From Arcicella rosea (lineage in GTDB: Bacteria > Bacteroidota > Bacteroidia > Cytophagales > Spirosomataceae), in contig NZ_JACHKT010000041.1 in the NCBI RefSeq assembly GCF_014204325.1, positions 1 to 38,007 of the forward strand: a DNA stretch of 38,007 nucleotides, in the 5' to 3' direction. The position numbers and the translations under genes are program-made. The stretch's first letter is position 1; each line of letters opens with the position of its first letter. Shown in pieces: positions 1-7,368 of this stretch. A model generated the notes under the pieces. The model was given only the letters and a program-made list of their open reading frames with translations. It was not told the origin of the DNA and did not search any database.

Positions 1-81
1 GCTTTACAAGAAACTTTTCAACTACTTTTAACGCCAGATTTGAGAAATTATCAACAATGTTTAATCATCAGCCCAGTTTAA
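1..81 (+). CDS. C-terminal 26 residues of a possible transposase (partial)
   Basis: Frame 1 is open from the window edge to TAA at 79-81, giving a 26-residue tail (begins ALQETFQLLL, ends LIISPV). It is too short to assign to a family. Its stop falls inside the putative terminal repeat 65-92, which is the only reason to suspect a transposase. Frame 3 is also open to about 144 but runs past the repeat boundary, so it is less likely. Confidence 0.28.
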   Translation, partial: ALQETFQLLLTPDLRNYQQCLIISPV

Positions 82-92
82 GGGTTGAGCCA
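65..92 (+). repeat. 28-bp repeat, copy 1 (putative terminal inverted repeat)
   Basis: The sequence starts TCATCAGCCC and ends GGTTGAGCCA. It differs from the minus-strand copy at 37913-37940 at three positions only, all transitions (repeat positions 10, 12 and 20). Its own arms are weakly complementary (TCAGCCC with GGGTTGA). Confidence 0.75.
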
Positions 93-207
93 AATTTTAT
101 TACTCATTTCCCCATTTCTAATCTCTATATTTTTCTGTTTTAAACTTTCACTATATTTTTCAGTACTTTTCTTTGAATAAACATTATTTTTTCAATGCAA
201 TTCTTTG

Positions 208-227
208 GGAATAAGTAATATTATTCC
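208..227. promoter_or_regulatory. Small inverted repeat in the leader of the protease gene
   Basis: GGAATAA at 208-214 is the exact reverse complement of TTATTCC at 221-227, with a 6-base spacer. It sits 32 bases before the chosen ATG at 259. It could be an operator or a leader hairpin; there is no further support. Confidence 0.3.
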
Positions 228-258
228 GATATTTAAGTTAAGAAAAAAGACTCTTATC

Positions 259-1599
259 ATGAAACTGGCTTGGCATAAAATATTATTGTTCAGTACTTTA
301 CCGCTGGCAGGGTATTGTCAAGACTCTACGAGTTATGCTGAACAAAATAATGGAGGTGTACGAGTAAGCACTTATGTCCGAAGTGAACGACCTAAAAAAA
401 TCAAACTCAAACCTGCCTTTGAAGAGAACTTTGGTTTTCAGTTAGTTAAAAAAAGAAAAAACTCAATAATCCCTTTTGAACTTCATGCTAATTTAATCAT
501 TGTGCCTATCAGAATCAATAATTCTGACACACTACGCTTTATTCTGGATACAGGTGTGAGTTCTATTATTGTGACGGATTCTAAGGTGGCTGAAAAACAA
601 AGAATGATATATAGCAGAAATGTGAAAATAGCTGGTGTTGGCGTTGGAAATGATTTAGAAGCAGGTATTGTGATTGATAATACGATAAAAATGGGCGAGG
701 TAATTGGTTATCGTCAGAATATCGTTGTACTGAAAAATGACATTTTAAAACTCAGTGAATTTGTTGGAAAGCCCATACATGGAATTATTGGATATGACCT
801 TTTCAATCGTTTTGCCGTAACGATTGATTTTGCGGTCAATCAGATTATTTTAGAAAATCCAGAACATTATAAATATAAGCCTTCAAAAGGACAACGTTTC
901 CCAATCACAATTGAAGAAAATAAACCTTTTTTGGATGTTGTAGAATTAGTGAATGGCGACCAAACAGTACCCATTAAAGTACTATTGGATACTGGTGCTG
1001 GTCATGCTATTTCGATTGAAGTAAATAAGAAATTTAATATTCAATTACCACCTAAAGTAGTGAAAGCCCAGTTAGGTCGTGGTTTGAGTGGAATTATCAA
1101 TGGGAATTTAGGTAGGTTACCTAAGATAAAATTTGGGAGATATGAGCTAAATAATGTGGTAGCATCATTTCCTGATAGTTCATCATATCATTTGAAACCA
1201 ATAAATTTCTCTGAGCGTCAAGGAAATATTGGCTGTGAATTTCTGAGAAGATTTAAAGTTACTTTCAATTATCGGGATAAATATGTGGTGTTGAAACCGA
1301 TTAATAGAAGAATGAAAGAACCATTTGAACACAACATGAGTGGAATGGAGTTACTGGCAAGTGGTAGCGATTATCATGAGTTTCTGATTGAAAGAATTAT
1401 TGAAGATTCACCCGCATATTTAGCAGGTTTACAACAAGGCGATAGAGTGATTTTTATCAATAATAAATCATACAAAGATTTATCAATAACTGATATTTAC
1501 AAAATCTTTCAAAAAGGGGAAGGTAAACCAATTAATGTGGTTGTAAAAAGAGGTCAAGAAGTAATTTTTACAACCGTAAATTTGAAAAGATTGATATAA
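259..1599 (+). CDS. Secreted retropepsin-like aspartic protease with C-terminal PDZ domain
   Basis: 446 residues from the ATG at 259. An in-frame TTG at 205 would add 18 residues, but the ATG puts a typical signal peptide (MKLAWHKILLFSTLPLAGYC) at the N-terminus. Two aspartyl-protease half domains follow: FILDTG with Asp about residue 97 and a later HGIIGYD, then LLDTGAG with Asp about 244 and a later GNIGCE. A PDZ domain fills roughly residues 360-446 (SPAYLAGLQQGDRV). Bacterial proteins of this family carry either one retropepsin domain, which dimerises, or two in tandem; here both DTG triads are intact, so one chain could form the active site. Likely exported to the periplasm or cell surface; substrate unknown. 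It converges on the permease cluster and shares a terminator hairpin with it, so a functional link is not implied. Family assignment is firm, role is not. Confidence 0.85.
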   Translation: MKLAWHKILLFSTLPLAGYCQDSTSYAEQNNGGVRVSTYVRSERPKKIKLKPAFEENFGFQLVKKRKNSIIPFELHANLIIVPIRINNSDTLRFILDTGVSSIIVTDSKVAEKQRMIYSRNVKIAGVGVGNDLEAGIVIDNTIKMGEVIGYRQNIVVLKNDILKLSEFVGKPIHGIIGYDLFNRFAVTIDFAVNQIILENPEHYKYKPSKGQRFPITIEENKPFLDVVELVNGDQTVPIKVLLDTGAGHAISIEVNKKFNIQLPPKVVKAQLGRGLSGIINGNLGRLPKIKFGRYELNNVVASFPDSSSYHLKPINFSERQGNIGCEFLRRFKVTFNYRDKYVVLKPINRRMKEPFEHNMSGMELLASGSDYHEFLIERIIEDSPAYLAGLQQGDRVIFINNKSYKDLSITDIYKIFQKGEGKPINVVVKRGQEVIFTTVNLKRLI

Positions 1600-1602
1600 A
1601 AA

Positions 1603-1631
1603 AGTCGCTCAGTGAATATCAATGAGCGACT
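1603..1631. terminator. Hairpin terminator between convergent genes
   Basis: AGTCGCTCA (1603-1611) pairs perfectly with TGAGCGACT (1623-1631) across an 11-base loop. The minus-strand transcript of the permease cluster runs from this stem into a T-rich tract (the A run before 1603), so it is a good rho-independent terminator for that strand and possibly a weaker one for the protease gene. Confidence 0.8.
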
Positions 1632-1656
1632 AACACTTAAACCAAAACTAAATTTA

Positions 1657-2319
1657 TTATCTTTCTATGCGTCCGTCCAATAATTCAATTACTCTGCTTC
1701 CATAAGTAGCATTTTTTTCTGAATGAGTTACTTGTATAATGGTTACGCCTTCATCGTTCAATGTTTTAAATAATTCCATGATTTCTTGTCCTTGTTTTGA
1801 GTTCAGATTGCCTGTTGGTTCATCTGCCAAAATCAAATTAGGTTTCGTAATAATGGCACGGGCAATACCGACTAATTGTTGTTGTCCACCCGAAAGTTGA
1901 TTCGGGAAAAGGTCTTTTTTCCCAACAATATTGAATCTGTCTAAAATATCTGCTACCATTGATTTTCTTTCAGACGAACCAATGCCATGATATAATAACG
2001 GCGTTTCTATGTTTTCATACACCGTAAGTTCATCAATTAAATGATAAGCCTGAAAAACAAATCCAATGTGTTTTTTGTATAATTCTGCACGCTGTTTTTC
2101 TTTGATTTTCAAGACGTTTTCTCCCAAAAATGAGTACTCTCCTTCATTCGGCTCATCCATCATTCCCAAAATATGTAAAAGAGTAGATTTGCCCGAACCC
2201 GACGGCCCCATAATGGATACAAATTCACCTTGTTCAATATTCAAACTAACATCACGTAAAACGAAAGCTCTGTTCACGCCTGAATTATACCAACGAAAAA
2301 TATTTTTGAGTTCTAGCAT
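1657..2319 (-). CDS. ABC transporter ATP-binding protein A2 (LolD/MacB type)
   Basis: 220 residues, the usual length for a stand-alone LolD-like ATPase. Walker [10 protein letters not shown] is at 38-46, Q-loop Gln at 90, signature LSGGQQQ at 142-148, Walker B LILADE at 162-167 and switch His at 199. All catalytic residues are present. The Arg that normally follows the signature (LSGGQQQR) is Leu here ([10 protein letters not shown]), which is unusual but outside the catalytic set. It starts 25 bases after the stop of permease P8 and is the last gene of the cluster, so P8-A2 probably form one ATPase/permease pair. It would hydrolyse ATP at the cytoplasmic face to drive an FtsX-type permease. 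It is clearly a paralogue of A1 at 22565-23242. Confidence 0.93.
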   Translation of the reverse strand: MLELKNIFRWYNSGVNRAFVLRDVSLNIEQGEFVSIMGPSGSGKSTLLHILGMMDEPNEGEYSFLGENVLKIKEKQRAELYKKHIGFVFQAYHLIDELTVYENIETPLLYHGIGSSERKSMVADILDRFNIVGKKDLFPNQLSGGQQQLVGIARAIITKPNLILADEPTGNLNSKQGQEIMELFKTLNDEGVTIIQVTHSEKNATYGSRVIELLDGRIER

Positions 2320-2344
2320 ATTGTTGATTTTATAAAAGTATTTT

Positions 2345-4756
2345 TTACTCTGTTTTTAAGCTTTTTACAGGATTTTCTAAAGCTGTTTTAAAGGTTTGTA
2401 AGAAAACAAAAAGGCTAATAATAATGCTGAATCCGAAAGCAACGATGGCAAACATTTGCCAACTTAAATCTATACGATAAGCATAAGCTGAGAGCCAATT
2501 GTTCATACTCAGTACGCCAAGCGGAAAAGCAATAACGATGGCAATGGCTATTAAAACCACAAATTCTTTCAGAAAAAGCATGACGATACTGATGCTCGAA
2601 GCTCCCAATACTTTGCGAATACCCAGTTCTTTGGTTCTGCGAGCGATACTCATCGAAACCATTCCTAAAATTCCCAATAGCACAATAATTCCCGATAAAA
2701 CCGTTGCGATTTGAGAGGCTTTTTTAAGCTGAATTTCAGATTGATACAACTTTTGTAAGGTATCGTCAATAAAAGTATATTCAAAAGCCGAACCTGGCAT
2801 TAATGTTTTCCATTTTTGTTCGATACTCGATAAAGACTGAGCAAGATTACTCGGCTGAATTTTGAAAGATAAGTATCTGAAATAGGTAAAATCTTTCACA
2901 TTCATAAACACCAAAGGCGAAATGGCTTTGTGCATTGAAGCAATATGAAAATCTTTCGTAACGCCAACAATCGTAAATGGCTGTGGATAATAATGAATCC
3001 TGATTTGCTGACCGACAGCTTCTTCGGGCTTTTTAAATCCTAAAGTTTTTGCAGCGGTTTCGTTTACAACAATTTTTCCTGCTTGGTAACTCTCTTGTTT
3101 TCGCTGAAAATATAAGCCTGAAACCATTGGAATTTGATAAGTATCCGCATATTTTTCATCCGTTGTAATGGTCTGAACATAAACTGCTTGGGTGGAGTCT
3201 TGTCCCATTTTATAGAAAGCATTGTTATTTCCGCCATGCCCTGCTGGAATATCATAGGATAAACTTACTTGACTTACTTCTTTTAGTTTTGCCATTTCGT
3301 CTCGGATGCGTTCCATTTTATCAACACCTTGTGGCGACCAATCACGAGGAACACTCAGCGTAACCACAGCTTCTTTCTGATAGCCCAAATCTTTGTTAAA
3401 AAAATAACTGACCTGTTTATTAATCACACTTGCCCCAACACAAACAAAAAGAGCAATCGAAAACTGCGAAACGATAAGGACTCTTCGTAAGAAAATATTC
3501 TCTTTGATAGATTTCAGTTTGCCTTTTAAAGAATCTATGGAAGGTAAATTGGACAAAATAAAAGCTGGATAAATGCCCGAAATCAATCCAATCAGCACCG
3601 AAAAAAGTACAGCAAAAAGGTAAAAATAAGGTGAAACCGCCAACAAAGAAGGTATTTTCTTGTGAAGCATTTGTCCGAAAAATGGCTGAAATACTTCATA
3701 AAGAATCAGAGAAATCAATAAACTGAACAAAGAAATCAAGATAGATTCTGCCAAAAATTGAAGCATTAAATGCTTTTTCTGGCTACCAAGCATTTTTCTA
3801 ACACCGATTTCTTTGAGTCTTGTAACTGCATTGCCGATAGACATATTGATAAAATTAACAATTGCCATCAGCAGAATAAACAAAGCCACGAAAAACAGCG
3901 TAAGAATGGTCTTTTTTACGATACCGTTGTTTGCTTCAAGATAAACCTCCTTCATCGGAACAAGAAAAGCTTGAAGGTTTGTACTAATATTTTCTGGTGC
4001 ATTGGCTTTGATAAGTTTAGACATTACCTGAACAACACTTTCAGGTTTTACGCCATTTTTCAACTCAACATAGCCAACATTATAAGGATTGTTCCAAGCG
4101 AAGTAATTTTCGATTCCCCAGAATTTACTACTTTCAAACGACATAAAAATTGGGATTCTGGTATCAGAAAGTAAGTTCATCACCGAATTGGTATTTACTT
4201 TTCCCAAAACACCCGAAATCATAAAACTCTTTTTGCTCCCAGCATTTGATTCTACCGTCAGACTTTTACCAACGCAATCCAATTTACCAAAGTACTTAAT
4301 GGCTTGTTCAGACGAAATCACCATTGAATAAGGTTGGTCTAAAGCCCTTTGGCTGTCGCCATAAAGCAATTCAAAACCATACATTTTCAATAAAGTAGCA
4401 TCGCCAATTTGAATATCTTCTCTGAAAGCTTTGTCACCGTTTGAAATCGTAGAAGTATAACCTTCAAAACCATAGTAATTTTCTACCAAATGGGGGTAAT
4501 TCACCTTCAAAGTTTTTGCCAGCGGAGCAAGCGTTGTGATTTCTAAACCGAAGTCAGCTTGCTTCCATTTACTTTTAATCAAGTACTGATTTTCAACATT
4601 TTTCAAATCAGCATTTACCTGTAATTCTCCCCAGATATAAGTAACAATCAGTAGTGAAAACGAAATACCCACCGACAAACCCAAGATAGAAACGAAGGAG
4701 TAAAACTTCCTTTTCATCAAGTTTCTCCAAGCTATTTTAAAGTAAACTTTCAACAT
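2345..4756 (-). CDS. FtsX/MacB-type ABC permease P8
   Basis: 803 residues from the ATG at 4756. The frame opens 14 codons earlier (4798), but MLKVYFKIAWRNLMKRKF aligns with the starts of the other seven permeases and has a purine-rich stretch just upstream, so the shorter form is preferred. Architecture is the doubled one: N-terminal membrane helix (about 18-42), periplasmic MacB-like domain, a block of membrane helices, a second periplasmic domain, then three C-terminal helices. Both cytoplasmic coupling motifs are kept (EIGVRKMLG near residue 316, ELGIRKVLG near 710). It is the most divergent of the eight: its C-terminus is NPVKSLKTE rather than NPVKSLRTE, and neither flanking spacer carries the 7-base arrays. 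It is tightly coupled to ATPase A2. Substrate unknown. Confidence 0.92.
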   Translation of the reverse strand: MLKVYFKIAWRNLMKRKFYSFVSILGLSVGISFSLLIVTYIWGELQVNADLKNVENQYLIKSKWKQADFGLEITTLAPLAKTLKVNYPHLVENYYGFEGYTSTISNGDKAFREDIQIGDATLLKMYGFELLYGDSQRALDQPYSMVISSEQAIKYFGKLDCVGKSLTVESNAGSKKSFMISGVLGKVNTNSVMNLLSDTRIPIFMSFESSKFWGIENYFAWNNPYNVGYVELKNGVKPESVVQVMSKLIKANAPENISTNLQAFLVPMKEVYLEANNGIVKKTILTLFFVALFILLMAIVNFINMSIGNAVTRLKEIGVRKMLGSQKKHLMLQFLAESILISLFSLLISLILYEVFQPFFGQMLHKKIPSLLAVSPYFYLFAVLFSVLIGLISGIYPAFILSNLPSIDSLKGKLKSIKENIFLRRVLIVSQFSIALFVCVGASVINKQVSYFFNKDLGYQKEAVVTLSVPRDWSPQGVDKMERIRDEMAKLKEVSQVSLSYDIPAGHGGNNNAFYKMGQDSTQAVYVQTITTDEKYADTYQIPMVSGLYFQRKQESYQAGKIVVNETAAKTLGFKKPEEAVGQQIRIHYYPQPFTIVGVTKDFHIASMHKAISPLVFMNVKDFTYFRYLSFKIQPSNLAQSLSSIEQKWKTLMPGSAFEYTFIDDTLQKLYQSEIQLKKASQIATVLSGIIVLLGILGMVSMSIARRTKELGIRKVLGASSISIVMLFLKEFVVLIAIAIVIAFPLGVLSMNNWLSAYAYRIDLSWQMFAIVAFGFSIIISLFVFLQTFKTALENPVKSLKTE

Positions 4757-4855
4757 AATTTCTTCATTTTTTAGTTTAAAGTGAAGATAATCAAGCATTA
4801 ATACTTATCACAGCGTTTCAATTGAGCTTAACTTTTTTTAACATTTTGAAAGAAA
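4757..4855. other. Spacer between P7 and P8 without heptamer arrays
   Basis: 99 bases that lack the ACTCNNN array seen after P1-P6. In the coding direction it is A/T-rich with short symmetrical pieces (CTCAATTGAG-like) but no stem followed by a T run. This break in the pattern supports reading P8-A2 as a separate unit, possibly with its own promoter, which I could not identify. Confidence 0.4.
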
Positions 4856-7240
4856 TTACTCTGTTCTAAGGCTCTTCACAGGATTAGCCAAAGCAGATTT
4901 TAAGGCTTGATAACTAATGGTTAGAATGGTTATCAAAACCAAAAGCACGAATACCGTAGCGAACATCCAAGTACTTATTTGAATACGATAGGGATAATTT
5001 TCTAAGAATTTATTAGCAGCCCACCAAGCCAATGGAAAGGCAAAAACGACCGAAGCCAACACTAATTTTAAGAAATCTTTCGTCAGCATCGACACGATGG
5101 CTAAGGCACTTGCTCCTAATACTTTTCTGATACCTATTTCTTTGGTGCGTTTTTCTGCTGAAAGTGTCGCCAAACCAAAAAGACCTATACACGAAATAAA
5201 GATGATAAGTATGGCCGAGAAACTGATAATTTGTTTCCATTTCGCCTCTTTTTCATATTGTTTTTGGTTACTTTGGTCTTTAAAATCATAGATATAAGGC
5301 TGTGTTGGGCGTAACTTCTTGAAGGTTTTTTCAATGAATTTTAAAGTACTTGGAATATCCGTCGGCTTAATTTTGACACTCAGTTGAGCAAAAGAAGACC
5401 TTTTGGGGTCACAAGTAAGTAGTTGAGGTTTGATACTTTCATGCAAAGTATTGAAATGATAATCTTTCACTACGCCAACTACCTGATACGTTTTATTACT
5501 TGAAAAGAAATTTACCCTTTGTCCGATGGGGTTTTTCCAACCTGCTTCTTTTACAAAAGTTTCATTTACTAAAACAGACTGAGAGGTATCTGAAGGAAAA
5601 TCTTGAGAGAAATTTCTACCTTGAACCATCGGAATTTTTAGCGTAGGAAGATAATCTTCATCGACTACATCAATGGCAAAAGAAATTTCTTGTTTGCCAT
5701 TCACTTTGGCAATAGTTCTCCAAGAACCGCTTTGTCTCGGGGCAACTTTTTCAATAGATGGATTTTGTAAAAGCTCTTGTTTGAAAGTATGGGTTTCGCT
5801 CAAAGTCATTCTGCCCGTTGATACATCTACCATGTTTTTATCGTCATAACCCAAATCTTGTTTAACCATAAAATCAAATTGCGTATAAAGCACAAGCGTT
5901 GCCATCATCATAAAAGCCGCCAGCGAAAACTGGAAAACCACTAAACTTTTTTGCAAGAAACTTCCTTTTGAAAACTTAAATCTACCATAAAGTGTATCAA
6001 CAGGACTGAAACTTGAAAGTACCAACGAAGGATAAATACCTGCCAAAAAACCTGTAAAAAGAAAGAGTAAGAAATAGGAAGAAATCAATTGAAAATCAAA
6101 AAGATATTTCAAAGAAAGTGCTTTGTTGGCTAAAGTGTTGAAAATCGGCAACGTGAGTTCTACCAGAAAAATCGCTAATAAAAAAGCAATAAGACTCAGC
6201 ACAAAAGACTCGCCCATAAACTGGAAAATCAACTGTTTTCGGTCGCCACCAACTACTTTTCGGATGCCAATTTCTTTTCCTCTTTTCACAGAACGAGCCA
6301 CCGTAAGATTGACAAAATTGATACAAGCAATTACCAATAAAAATACAGCAAGCCCCATCAAAACATAAGAGTACATCGGGTCACTCTCATCTTTTAAGCC
6401 ATTGGCTGCTCTAAAGTCAGTTGAAAGATGAACGTCCAAAAAAGGCTGTAAACCATACTGAATGGTACTTTGAAAATTCCATTTTTCTTTGGCTTCAATT
6501 AACTGTCCTTTGGCTTCTTTGGCGTAAATACTGGCAAATTTAGCTTCTAAAGCTTTTGGGTTTGCGAAAGGTTTTAGCTTTACAATCGTGTTTAAATAGA
6601 AATTAATCCATTGGTCATCATGGTTTTTTTCACGATGAAAAGGCATGAGTAAATCTATTTTGATGGATGAATTTTGGGGTGACTTTTTGGTTACTCCAGC
6701 CACGGTAAAAGGCTGAAAAGTATCATCATAATTGATAGACAAAGTTTTGCCTAAAGCTGACACTTTTCCAAAGTATTTTTCGGCTACCTCTTCCGAAATC
6801 ACGACTGATTGCGGGTCTTTCAAAGCCGTTTTGGGAGAACCTTCTACAAAATCAAAAGTAAAAATTGAAAAGAACGAACTATCTACTTTCAAGGCATCTT
6901 GTACTAATATTTCGTTGCCTTTTTTGATGTTGTAAGATTCACCTTGCAGACGAACAAAATTTTCAATTTCTGGTAATTGTGCTTTAAAAGTTGGACCGGG
7001 CATCATTCCCGTAATGCCGTATTTATCTACTTTGCCATCTGGCGACGTTTCGGTAGAAGTAATTCTATAAATCTGGTTGACGTTTTTATGGAAACGGTCG
7101 TAACTGATTTCGTCTTTGGTATAAAGTACAATCAACATACAGCAAGCCAAACCAATACTCAGCCCAGCAATGTTGATAAACGAAAACACCTTGTTGTGCA
7201 AGAGATTTCGGATGGCAATTTTTAGATAGTTTTGTAGCAT
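4856..7240 (-). CDS. FtsX/MacB-type ABC permease P7
   Basis: 794 residues. Membrane helices by hydrophobicity are at about 18-41, 286-311, 333-362, 383-408, 430-455, 671-695, 727-748 and 758-779, with two large extracytoplasmic domains at about 45-285 and 456-670. The coupling motifs are EIGIRKVVG (first half) and EIGIRKVLG (second half). As each half carries an FtsX core, one chain can in principle form the whole membrane part of the transporter and bind two ATPase subunits. It lies downstream of P6 across a spacer with heptamer arrays and upstream of P8 across a plain spacer. Family known for MacB-like mechanotransmission, lipoprotein release or efflux; which applies here cannot be read from sequence. 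Confidence 0.93.
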   Translation of the reverse strand: MLQNYLKIAIRNLLHNKVFSFINIAGLSIGLACCMLIVLYTKDEISYDRFHKNVNQIYRITSTETSPDGKVDKYGITGMMPGPTFKAQLPEIENFVRLQGESYNIKKGNEILVQDALKVDSSFFSIFTFDFVEGSPKTALKDPQSVVISEEVAEKYFGKVSALGKTLSINYDDTFQPFTVAGVTKKSPQNSSIKIDLLMPFHREKNHDDQWINFYLNTIVKLKPFANPKALEAKFASIYAKEAKGQLIEAKEKWNFQSTIQYGLQPFLDVHLSTDFRAANGLKDESDPMYSYVLMGLAVFLLVIACINFVNLTVARSVKRGKEIGIRKVVGGDRKQLIFQFMGESFVLSLIAFLLAIFLVELTLPIFNTLANKALSLKYLFDFQLISSYFLLFLFTGFLAGIYPSLVLSSFSPVDTLYGRFKFSKGSFLQKSLVVFQFSLAAFMMMATLVLYTQFDFMVKQDLGYDDKNMVDVSTGRMTLSETHTFKQELLQNPSIEKVAPRQSGSWRTIAKVNGKQEISFAIDVVDEDYLPTLKIPMVQGRNFSQDFPSDTSQSVLVNETFVKEAGWKNPIGQRVNFFSSNKTYQVVGVVKDYHFNTLHESIKPQLLTCDPKRSSFAQLSVKIKPTDIPSTLKFIEKTFKKLRPTQPYIYDFKDQSNQKQYEKEAKWKQIISFSAILIIFISCIGLFGLATLSAEKRTKEIGIRKVLGASALAIVSMLTKDFLKLVLASVVFAFPLAWWAANKFLENYPYRIQISTWMFATVFVLLVLITILTISYQALKSALANPVKSLRTE

Positions 7241-7333
7241 GATATTTATGATTTAAAGATTTCAGGACTATGGGATTAATGGCTAAAGGACAAAAGGATT
7301 TTAAATTTGGGATTTCAGATTTTCGTAAAAATT

Positions 7334-7368
7334 ACTCCTCACTCCGCATTCAAAACTCATCACTCAAA
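7334..7368. repeat. Five-unit heptamer array after P6 stop
   Basis: Plus strand: ACTCCTC, ACTCCGC, ATTCAAA, ACTCATC, ACTCAAA, with no indels, abutting the TGA stop of P6 (7369-7371). The rest of the spacer (7241-7333) carries looser 7-base repeats related to GGACTNN and GGATTTN. Confidence 0.8.

Larger units (their letters stand above)
1..92 (+). mobile_element. Right end of a probable insertion sequence (partial)
   Basis: The last 28 bases (65-92) match, at 25 of 28 positions, an inverted copy at 37913-37940. Similarity stops sharply at base 92, as expected for an element boundary. An open frame runs from the window edge to a TAA at 79-81, inside the repeat, as is common for transposase genes that end in the terminal repeat. 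The element type is inferred from this arrangement only; the family is not recognised and the rest lies outside the window. Confidence 0.4.

Noticed and set aside
3770-4174. 134-codon plus-strand frame inside P8
   Set aside because: Antisense shadow of the P8 coding region, which has clear family motifs in its own frame; the antisense protein has no recognisable pattern.
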